Below are positions 47,338-57,105 of a stretch of 64,000 bases of DNA, piece by piece. The position numbers and the translations under genes were made by a program. The notes under the pieces were generated by a model. It was not told where the DNA came from. It saw only the letters and a list, made by a program, of their open reading frames with translations, and did not search any database. The stretch's first letter is position 1. Every line of letters begins with the position of its first letter. Origin of the DNA: Proteromonas lacertae (taxonomy: Eukaryota > Sar > Bigyra > Opalinata > Proteromonadidae); contig NGBS01000029.1 of the NCBI GenBank assembly GCA_002245135.1, positions 1 through 64,000 of the forward strand, given 5' to 3'.

Positions 47338-49968
47338 ACCACCAACACTAAAACCACCAACAGTTAAACCAACTATTCCTAAACCAACAACTCAGCCTCC
47401 TCAAGATAATACAATTACAGATAAAACAGAATGGGAATATACAGATAGTAGTCAAGTAGATTCATCTTGGAGTTTATATTATAATCCAAATGAAGAGAAT
47501 TGGAAATCAGGAATTGCAACTGAGTTTGATAAAAAGTCATCAATTACAAGATATTATCGAACTTCCTTTGCAATTGAGAATATAAAAGAGATTGGTCCTC
47601 CATCTGTAAGAGTTGCATATAATGATGGTTTATTAATATATGTAAATGGATATGAAGTATTCAGAAGAAATTTACATCCTGGCGAAATATATTCATCAAC
47701 CTTATCATTAAAAAGTGAAATAAATAATAGACTATTAACAATTCCATTGGAAGTAATACAAAATGGAATAAACTATGTAGGAGTTGAAATTCATGAAAAT
47801 TCCAAACCAACAGATAAGAATGATTTATTTGTATTAGAATTATCAAATACAAACGCAATTTACTTATCTACTCAAATATCAAGAGTAGATAATGTGGATT
47901 ATGTTACAACTCCAGCAACTGATAATGAACTAGATAAGGGATATAATGTAGAAGGAATGGAAAAGACATTTGAAATAAAAAAAAATGTAGTTAAAGATTT
48001 TTGTTCTATTAGATTCTATGAGGGTAATGGTCATACTAAACATGAAGAATATTTCTTCCCATATAATATAACCTATACATTCAAAAATAATATAGCGAAT
48101 TATGTAAATGAATTTTCTATATCTGGATGTACTAATAATGCCAATACTCAACCCCAATCTATAAAAATCTATGGAAGTACTGATAGTGATAATCCAATAT
48201 GGAATGAACTATATTCAAATACTAATTTAGGAATAACTGAAACAGGAGGAGGAGGTGATAATGATGCTGGATTAGACTGTTATAATAAACATTCATATAG
48301 TTTATTTAACAATAAAAAGTCATATGAAAGTTATAGATTAGAAGTTCTAAAAGTAAATAATTTTATGATTTCATGGGGACAGTATATTCAATTCAAATTA
48401 TTTGCAGTGAATCAAAAGCCATTATCTGTATGTGAAGGTAATGGAGAATTTCCTACAGTATATGTTGGTGGAAGTTCAATGGTGAAATGTAATTTTGGAT
48501 ATGAAATTCGAAAATGTTTATCTAGTGGTTGGGATAATGTAATTGATGATAGTAAATGTTTTATAAATCCACCAACCCATACTCCAACTACATCAAACCA
48601 ACAATAAATCCAACAACAATAAATCCAACTACATCAAATCCAACAATAAATCCAACAACAATAAATCCAGCAACAATAAATCCAACAATAAATCCAACAA
48701 CTATAAATCCAACAACAATAAATCCAACAACTATAAATCCAACAACTATAAATCCAACAATAAATCCAACAATAAATCCAACAACTATAAATCCAACAAC
48801 TATAAATCCAACAACTATAAATCCAACAACAATAAATCCAACAACAATAAATCCAACTACAATAAATCCAACTACATCAAATCCAACAACTATAAATCCA
48901 ACAACTATAAATCCAACAATAAATCCAACAATAAATCCAACAACTATAAATCCAACAACTATAAATCCAACAACTATAAATCCAACAATAAATCCAACAA
49001 TAAATCCAACTACAATAAATCCAACTACATCAAATCCAACAACTATAAATCCAACTACATCAAAACCAACAACAATCATTCCAACAACACCAAAACCATC
49101 TAATAAGGTTGGAATTGAAATTAGAATCTTTAATATTACAACAGCTGAAGTTACTGAATTAAGTAATAATGAAAAGAATATTCTTATTACATCTATAGCT
49201 GAAATATACAATTTTGAAGGAATAGAATTAAAGATAGAAGAAATTGAAGTTAATACAAACAGAAATAGAAAACAATTATTAAGAAAATTAGATAATGAAA
49301 TAACTGCTGAAATAACATTCACTGTGCCTGAAGAATCAACAATAATGATAGTTTTGAACATTGCTGAAGGGTTAATGAACTCTGACAAATTAAATGAAGG
49401 AATTAAAATGATATGTGGTAAATGTGAAGATACAATTTTTGAAGATGCATATGTTGAAGTAGTAAGAGTAGAAGATAAATCTAATTCAGATGATAGAGAT
49501 GATATAAATGATAATAGTAGTGGTTTATCTATTGCTGTATTAATAGGGATAATAGCTGGTGCAGTTGTAGTGATAGTAATATTAGCAATTGGAATAATGT
49601 TATGTAGATGTAGAAAAGTTGAATCTCATTCATCAAGATCAAAAGCTAAATCTAAAAAGCCAAAACTAGTTGTTGAGAAAGGAGTAAAAGTAAATGAAAA
49701 TGTTAAAAAAGAAAAAGAAGTAGAAAAAGTTGAAGAAAAAGAAGTGGAAATAAACAAAACTGAAGAAGTAAAACCTAATCAACCTCCACCACCACCAAAA
49801 AGAAATGATGAAAAACCAACTCCTCCACCTCCGCCTAAAAGAGGTGAGGTAAAAGCAACTCCACCAACTCCGCCAAAAAGAAAAGAAGTTAACAACACTG
49901 TAGAAGATAAGAATGTGAAAAATTCTTCAGATTCTTCAAGTAGTGGAAGTAGTAGTGGAGAGGAATAA
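44600..49968 (+). CDS. Gametolysin-like (M11) metalloprotease, long multi-domain surface form
   Basis: The first ~912 residues nearly equal the minus-strand twin, including signal peptide and HELYHNIAFGH. Added after them are a PT linker, a jelly-roll-like carbohydrate-binding domain (YNDGLLIYVNGYEVFRRNL, ~1000-1090), a discoidin-like domain (FSISGC..., ~1130-1260), and a Cys-rich sushi-like module (VKCNFGYEIRKCLSSGW, ~1275-1320). A long INPTT stalk follows, then a ~120-residue juxtamembrane domain, a membrane helix (~1645-1668), CRCRKVESHSS, and a Lys/Glu tail with PPPPPKR and PPTPPKR motifs that could bind SH3 domains. The frame breaks once at ~48588, where the repeat reads TCAAACC instead of TCAAATCC, so one T is missing. 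With that base the protein would be ~1789 residues. The tail is intact, which argues against simple decay. Confidence 0.75.
48590..49092 (+). repeat. Tandem INPTT / INPT coding repeat
   Basis: Units of 15 bases (CCAACAACAATAAAT and variants with ACT or TCA) and 12 bases (CCAACAATAAAT) alternate about 35 times. They code a Thr-rich stalk likely to be O-glycosylated. The mixture of unit types suggests expansion by slippage and unequal exchange, so copy number should vary between strains. A long antisense frame over it is a mirror of the repeat. Confidence 0.8.
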
Positions 49969-50205
49969 AATTTCTTTATTATTGCATTATATATCTCTAT
50001 ATTATAATATAAACACTGTTGTTTTTATTAAATAAGAATAAAATTCAATTAATGTAATTATTCAATACTTCTCCCTTTATACTATCCATAATTATTTAAA
50101 TTGCGAAGCTTTATTAAAAGTAATTATTATTAATCATATTAACATTCTCTATCATCTTTGAGTATGAAATGTAAATAATTGTAATTATTATACATAATTA
50201 CAGTG

Positions 50206-50800
50206 ATGGTTTTTGGACTTTATAGACATATTATAAACAGAAAATCAGCATTATATAGATGTATCACATATTTTTTACAATTAAATGGAAATAACGCAAC
50301 TGAAAAACTAGGATCAAAATTTTCATCAATAATTAAAGAAGGTGATAATATATTATTATGCGGGTATAAAATAAAATTTTATTTTTAGTGATATAGGTAT
50401 TGGTAAGACTTCATTCTCAAGAGGTTTAATAAAATCCTACTTTAAAGATCAAGAAATGTTTGTGACATCACCATCATTTATTTTAGATAATGAATACGAA
50501 ATTGGTAACAAAATATTACATCATATAGATTTGTACAGACTAAATAGTTATAATGACTGTGTTGCTCTGGATATTATTAAATTATTTCAATCTAATAGTG
50601 TAGTGGTAATTGAATGGCCTGAAATATTAGGTAACAATCTTCCAAATAAATATATAAAACTAGATTTGAAAGTGAATAAGAATAATGAAGACAGAGATGT
50701 GGAAATATCTATTTATCCAAATACACAACAATCAAGATTGGATGAATGGATAAAAAATATAAATAAAGATTTATTTATAACATCTATTGATAAAAGATGA
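50206..50800 (+). CDS. TsaE-like P-loop ATPase (tRNA t6A synthesis)
   Basis: Two exons (50206-50363, 50389-50800; intron 25 nt) give 189 residues. The Walker A motif GDIGIGKTS is formed across the intron. Then follow FVTSPSFILDNEYE (TSPTF-like), HIDLYRL (the HxDxYR motif) and VVVIEWPEIL (the IEWxE motif). These are hallmarks of TsaE/YjeE, which works with TsaB and TsaD in bacterial tRNA t6A37 synthesis. The first ~25 residues are basic and probably target mitochondria. An upstream mini-exon (ATG at 50164) joined by a 32-nt intron is possible. Confidence 0.85.
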
Positions 50801-50871
50801 TATATATACACTTAATGTAATTTTTATTTTTTCATTCACACATACTCAAAAATAAAATAATTAAATAAATA

Positions 50872-51957
50872 TTACAGTGGTATTCTGATATATTTCCTTG
50901 GAATTTCTTTCTCTATATGTTGATCAGAGTATAATATATCATAAGTAATCTCATCTATTTCTTCTTCTTCTTCTTCACCAAAATTTTCACCATCATCTTC
51001 TTTTACTTGTTGTTGTTGTTGTTCTATATTTGCTTCAGGAGTTTTCATTGGTGTATCTTCTTGAACAGCATTTGGAATATTATTATTGTCATCATTTGTC
51101 TTTTCCTCTTCTCCTTCTTCTTTATTTTCATTCTTTTCTTCTTCTTTTTCTTCTTCTTGTGATGTATTTTCATTATTCTCTTCTTTACTTTCTCCTTCTT
51201 GTTGGAGTGGTTCTTGTGGTGGATTTAATTTCTCTGAATTATTATATTGTTGATCTAAGCCATCTTTTTCTTCTTCTTCTTTCGATGATTTTTCTTTTTT
51301 TCTTCGTATTTTCACTGTATTATGATGAACTCCAGCTATATATCCCAAACTCCACAATTTCCTCATTTCATTTCTTGCTTCTACTGTTGTACCTTTTTCT
51401 AATGGAGTTGTATCTTCTTCTTCATGTTTAAATGTGGATGGTTCATCTGGTAGTAGTCTTATGGCTGTTCTCTTCACATTATGTGCTTCTTTTCTTCCTT
51501 TATCGTATATTACATCAAACATATTATTTCCTATTACTTTGCTTATTTCTCCTTTAAACCATCGATCTCTTCCTGCAAATCGTGCTTCTACCACCATTCC
51601 TACTTTTATATATCCATCTGGATCTTTATCTGCCATAAATCGTTCTACTATTGATAATACTCTTTTATCTGGAATTCTCAGTTTTTCACCTGGAATATTT
51701 GATTCTATATCACCACCTTCATATTTTACATCATAAAATTGATCTTTATTCACTGCCTGAATTGTTCCTCTATACCATATAAAACCATTTCTATATTTAA
51801 CTTCAACTATATCACCAATATTATAAACAGTAGGTCCATCAAGTGAAGCAATACTATCATTTGCTTGTAATGTACTTAGATCAGGTCCATTGTCTGATTG
51901 TATATCCTGGACAGATTCTGGATCTTCACGTTCATCTATAGATGCACTTTCTGACAT
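50872..51957 (-). CDS. Tudor/Agenet-like repeat protein
   Basis: A single-exon gene codes 361 residues. It has repeated small beta-barrel motifs: VEVKYRNGFIWYRGTIQAV..YDVKYEGGDIE (~49-85), VEARFAGRDRWFKGEI...FDVIYDKGR (~122-160), a third starting VEARNEMRKLW (~190), and a C-terminal ITYDILYSDQHIEKEI. Between the third and last is a disordered Glu/Lys/Gln-rich linker of ~120 residues. Such barrels read methylated lysine or arginine, or bind histone tails, in other eukaryotes; the actual partner is unknown. Confidence 0.8.
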   Translation of the reverse strand: MSESASIDEREDPESVQDIQSDNGPDLSTLQANDSIASLDGPTVYNIGDIVEVKYRNGFIWYRGTIQAVNKDQFYDVKYEGGDIESNIPGEKLRIPDKRVLSIVERFMADKDPDGYIKVGMVVEARFAGRDRWFKGEISKVIGNNMFDVIYDKGRKEAHNVKRTAIRLLPDEPSTFKHEEEDTTPLEKGTTVEARNEMRKLWSLGYIAGVHHNTVKIRRKKEKSSKEEEEKDGLDQQYNNSEKLNPPQEPLQQEGESKEENNENTSQEEEKEEEKNENKEEGEEEKTNDDNNNIPNAVQEDTPMKTPEANIEQQQQQVKEDDGENFGEEEEEEIDEITYDILYSDQHIEKEIPRKYIRIPL

Positions 51958-52085
51958 TTAGAAATAAATAGAATTCAAAAATCAGAAAAAATAAAAAAAA
52001 AAAACCGAAAATTATTATTAAAAATATAGGCGTTCCAATTATCGTTTTGATATTTTTATTTAATATATTGATGCTAACACAATAA

Positions 52086-54183
52086 ATGAATCAAGTAACA
52101 CCATATTCAGATGGAAATTACGGAGCAGACACTGATACTTCACAAATCCCTTCACAAACTGTTCCTCAGGTATATTCAAACAATTATAACCTTTTAGATG
52201 ATAAATGATGCAGTAGGAATACATTCTGAGTCAATGTATCTTCTAACGTTTGACGGAGTTGAGGTTTCACTATACAATTTTTATTCAGACTGCAAAAAGT
52301 ATGTTCTTTTATATTTTTAATACATCTTAGACTTGCTTGTGCATTTTTAGAATATGGATTAAATAAACCAGACGTTGTAAATATATGTATGAATAATTCT
52401 GTGAATTGGTATCGAGCCTATATAGCTCCAATGATATGTGGATGTGTTTCTGCACGTATATAACTCCTATTAATCATATAATAGCAATATCTCCAAATTT
52501 CTTAAAAGAAACTAAATTAACAGTATTAAATCAAACAAACGCAAAAGTTATATTTTGCGATACAGAGGCACTGGTAAAAGAGTATCTATCAATGGAGTCA
52601 CAATTAAATAATTACCCAATAATCATTCACACAACCTCAGAAACAATAAAAGGAACAGAAAGAATCAAAGTATATAAATTCGAAGAATTTCTACATTATT
52701 CCGACAAATATGATTCAAGTAAATTAGACAAAATAATCAGAGGAATAGATACAGGACAATGTGCTGAGATTGTATTTACATCAGGTGCTACAGGTGTTCC
52801 AAAAGGTGTAATGTTGAGTCATGATAATATCACCTGGGTTAGTCGAACATTTCGAAGTTATGTTTCATCAGATCAATATTATGAATCTAATAATTTTAGT
52901 ACTCTATTAGTCTCACCATTATGTCATATTTCTATACAAATATTACAAGTATTTGTACCAATGCTAACAGGAATGGTTATATATCTGATTAATAATGAGT
53001 TGAATATAGAGAATATAATTAATTCTCTGTTGATGGTTACACCTACATTTTTAGTTGGATTTCCTTGGGTTTATGAAGGTCTATTTGATCTATATAAAAG
53101 ATATAATATGGGATTATCTGTATAATATTTTACATTTAATTTATATATATTTAATAGCCTTATATGAAGAAGAATTATGATAAAGCCTTAACACAAGGAG
53201 CATTAGTAGCTAACAATCGAGAATTCAATACTACAAGACAAGAGACAAGCTGTATGTTTGGTATTTATAACAGTTGGATATTACAGAAACTATCTCAACA
53301 ATTTGGACTAAATCGAGTAATGATGGCAATAACAATAGGTCGAAGTGCTGATCCAGAATTTTTATGTTTTTTCAACTCAATTGGAGTTCCATTATTAGAA
53401 ATGTATGGTAGTTCGGAGACTACTGGTTTTGTTACAATGAACCATATTGATAAATGTAAAATTTATACTGTTGGATGTAAACTGCCAGGAATTCAAACTC
53501 AACAAATAGAAGAAACTGGCGAATTATTGGTTAAAGGAAGAAATGTTTTTATTGGCTATTTACATAATAAAGAATTAACATCAGAATCTTTTGATAATAG
53601 AGGTTATTATAAGACAAGAGATTGTTTATTAAGTGATGAAGATGGATTTATGATTGTCGCAGGAAGAATGAAAGAATTAATAATGCCAACTGGAGGAACT
53701 AATATAAGCCCAACCACTATTGAATTTACTATACGTAGTTTATTACCTGTTGCTGATTATATATTTGTATATGGTGATGGTAAGAAATATCTAAGTGCCT
53801 TGGTTACGTTAAAGTGCTCATCTCACCCAGATGATCCTTCAAATGATTTGTTAACTGATGATGTGGTGATGGTATTGAAATCTATTAGGTCTATAGCTAG
53901 AACTAGTAGGGAAGCTATCTGTGACCTTCAATTAGGTAGATTTATTCAAGATACAATTTCTCTGTATAATTGCGAGTATGCTGCATCGCCTGATCATTTT
54001 ATTAGGAGATGGGCGTTATTACCTCATCCTTTTAGTATTGAAAATGGTGAATTAACATATACTCGTGAGTTGAGAAGGAAAGTGATTGAAGAAAAGTATA
54101 AAGATGTGATTGATTCACTATATACATACAAAGAAAGTTGTTTAGTTGATATACCTTATCATCCTAACCAAAATGAAAATTAA
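52086..54183 (+). CDS. Long-chain acyl-CoA synthetase (ACSBG-like)
   Basis: Acyl-CoA synthetases activate fatty acids with ATP and CoA. Five exons (52086-52169, 52198-52298, 52331-52455, 52485-53119, 53158-54183; introns 28-38 nt) give 656 residues. The AMP motif reads FTSGATGVPKGVMLSHDN (Ala for the second Thr), the A5 region is LLEMYGSSETTG, and the A7/A8 region is YYKTRDCLLSDEDGFMIVAG followed by RMKELIMPTGG. The C-terminal layout, with the GGTNISP loop followed by a long helical tail, is most like bubblegum-type enzymes. Confidence 0.9.
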
Positions 54184-54351
54184 AATAATAGGAATATATA
54201 ATCATTTCGCAAAATAATTCTCTTATTTATATTAAGTAATTGTTGTGTATATTTCAAAATAAAAAATTATTGAAACGGCTCTTTTTTAGAAATTGAATTT
54301 TTTGAATTTTTTTCTCTGCTGATTGTTAGACTAATTTAAAAATAAATTGAA

Positions 54352-56310
54352 ATGTCAAATAGTGAAACGAGTATTATTTTTATTTTATTTACTTAGCTGA
54401 ACTACATTCTGATACAGAAAATGACAATGTTGAAGAGGAAGGCTCAAATCCATTAGCAGACTTGATTGTTCCATCTGATACTGAGGTGTTAGAACCACCA
54501 AAACCAATAATTGAAGGAACTTTCACATTCAAAGAAGAAGAGTCTTCTGAATCAAGTGAAGAGGAAGAAGAAGAAGATGATGATGATGATGGAATAGAAA
54601 TAGGCTCAAATCCAGACGCTTCAAAACAAAATGTAAAAAAAGAAGAATTAATACCACCTACAACAACAAAGAAAGCAAAAAGAATACAAATAACCAAAGA
54701 TGGAGTAACGTTCCCCAGAAAAAGAGAATAATAAAAAAGAAGAAACTACAGAAAAAGTAATAACTGATGATTTTTGGGGAAAGCCAATAGTGTATAAAAA
54801 ACAACAAAATAAAAATTCAAAGAAAAAAGATGAACCTGCATTTGAAGATGAAAAACAATTTGAAGCTGATTTAAAAACATCTATTGTAGAAAAAGGAAGC
54901 TGAAGCTCATTTGAATGTAACAGAAAAAGATGAAAATGATGATGAATTTGTAGTTGAAGAATCTACAGGACCAGTTGAGTATTATTGTTAATTTATTGTT
55001 TTAATGAATAGAAAACCAGATTTAGAAGCAATTAAAAAGAAAATTAAAGAAGAAGACAGTAAAATGCCAGAAATACCCAAGTCAGGAAACAACTGAAGAA
55101 ATAAAGCCAAAGGTAGAAGAAAACCATAAAGAAAAAGTAGAAGAAGAAGATATTAAACCACTTACATCAATTCCATTAACAGAATTATCAAAATTAATGC
55201 AAAAAGATGCAAATAAAATAGATAATGATAATGATGATGAAAGTAATAAAACAGATAAAGAAAAAGATAAGAAAAAGAAAGAGGTAGAAAAAGAACCTGA
55301 GTTTTTAGTTGATAAAAAGAAGTATATATATATATTATTGTATTATCTTTTTAGAGAATTGGACGCTATAGTTGAAGATGAAGAAGGTGATGAAGAAGAA
55401 GATGATGATGAAGATTCAGATAATGAAAATCAACAAACAATCACACAAAGTAATGTAGAAATCTCAATTCCAACAAATCAAGATGGTTCAATAGATAATC
55501 TTCCAAAAGTTACAGAAACAAATGAAGAAGAGGATGAGGAAGAAGAAGATGAGTTTATTAAAAGAGAAAAGAGATTACTGGAAGATCAAAAAGTATTTGA
55601 GCTTAATACAAAACAGATTACATTTGCTACTCAAGATAGTAATAATAATAATAATAATAATAATCAAAATAAGAAGGATAATTCTGTAGAAAAATCTCAA
55701 CCACTACCACCAACTCATCAACCTCAACAAACTAATACCAAGCCAAGAAACGTTGCAAAATATAAAGATATGTTCAATTATTTCACCAAGTTAGATAAGA
55801 GTAAATACAATGATTCAATAGTAATTGATGATGTATCAGGTTATGGATGTTTCGCTGTATTTACACTACCAAAATTACATCAAAATCTTCAACCATCTTT
55901 ACCTAATATTTTCCTTATAGCTAAATGTTCAATTAATGAGAATGATTTACACTATTTATCATTACTCCAAGCTATTCATTGTAACATAACAGGTTCAAGT
56001 AAAGAAGTCACAAGATATGGAGGTCATTGGGTAGGAATTGGATTTCAAGGGAGTGATCCAGGTACTGATACAAGAGATACAGGAACTTATGGATTATTGC
56101 AATTATTATATTTATCTGAAAGTAATAAAGAATTGATTCATAATTTATATGTTTTATCACATGATCTTAAACAGAATTTCCCATTGTGTTGTGTTGGTAT
56201 TAATATTACTTTAGCGTTATTGAAGTTGTTAAGAGAAAGGAAGTTGTATAAAATATGCAATAAACACAATAGTATAGAAGATGCAATGAATTTGGTATAT
56301 TTTATTTAAT

Positions 56311-56341
<31 letters not shown>

Positions 56342-56531
56342 TGATAGATTTATGCAGCTTGTATGAATATGTTTTATTTGAAATGGAAAAACGAGAAATT
56401 GACTATTGAAAAATTCCAATATGGTATATATTATTAATCTAATGTAATTAGCACTTGAGTTTGTAACACACAGTGCAGAAAAGAAAGCGGAAAGTATGAT
56501 ACAAGAGTATACTTCATCACTTAAAGGTTAA
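54352..56531 (+). CDS. ELMO-domain protein with long acidic N-terminus
   Basis: ELMO-domain proteins act in Rac activation (with DOCK) or as GAPs for Arf/Arl GTPases. Six exons (54352-54370, 54397-54978, 55012-55321, 55355-56294, 56348-56423, 56452-56531) give ~667 residues. The first ~400 residues are disordered, Glu/Lys-rich, with an Asn run. The ELMO domain (~430-660) shows HYLSLLQAIHCNITGSSKEV, HWVGIGFQGSDPGTDTRDTG and GLLQLLYLSE, and ends IYAACMNMFYLKWKNEKLTI. Three single surplus bases break the frame at 54711-54716 (C4 run), 54895-54896 (GG) and 55076-55078 (CCC). Skipping each gives one frame consistent across all six exons. Confidence 0.82.
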
Positions 56532-57105
56532 ACATAAAAATTGTTCTATTTTACCCTATTTTTATGTTGATGTGATAATTATGAAATATATTCATATTTA
56601 TGCATAATTGCGCTTATCACATAATAGTAAAAACATTCCAAAATAGTTGACGCACAAAACTTGAATATTGCTGAAAAGGCGGCATGTAACTGTTTTAACA
56701 CAGTTGTCATTTATCTTCCATATTAATAATATGTGTTACATTCAAATGACACTGCCAGAATAACTGAACGTATCACTTAGCGGTATTAAAAGTTCAGTTA
56801 CAAATTTCTTAGAGTAAAGATTCAACCCAGCATTAATACCATATTCTGAACATGTATACAAAATAGATGTTTGTAAGAATATTTCCATAACGAAATATAA
56901 AAATTAAACGATTTCCCAAGATGAAACTGTTGCTTTTCTATCTCAACATATCTTGCAAAGCATTCTTTCATACCCCAGAAATGCTTTTCAAACACACAAA
57001 TAAGTGAGCAAAGAAAGAAATAAAGTCAGTGTTTCAATAAATATAATCAAACTTCTGGTTTGATTTTGAATTTTGAGTGGGATTTCTAACAACTGTTTTA
57101 CAATC
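56532..57105. other. Intergenic, no gene seen
   Basis: This is a 574-bp region between two co-oriented genes, slightly less AT-rich than other spacers. I see no open frame with family features and no tRNA-like structure. Confidence 0.4.

Noticed and set aside
48590-49092. CRISPR-like array
   Set aside because: The repeat units are adjacent, without unique spacers, coding and in frame; the organism is a eukaryote.
48588-49388. 266-residue antisense frame full of VVGFIVVGF
   Set aside because: It is the exact mirror of the INPTT coding repeat; hydrophobic pattern and length follow from the repeat alone.
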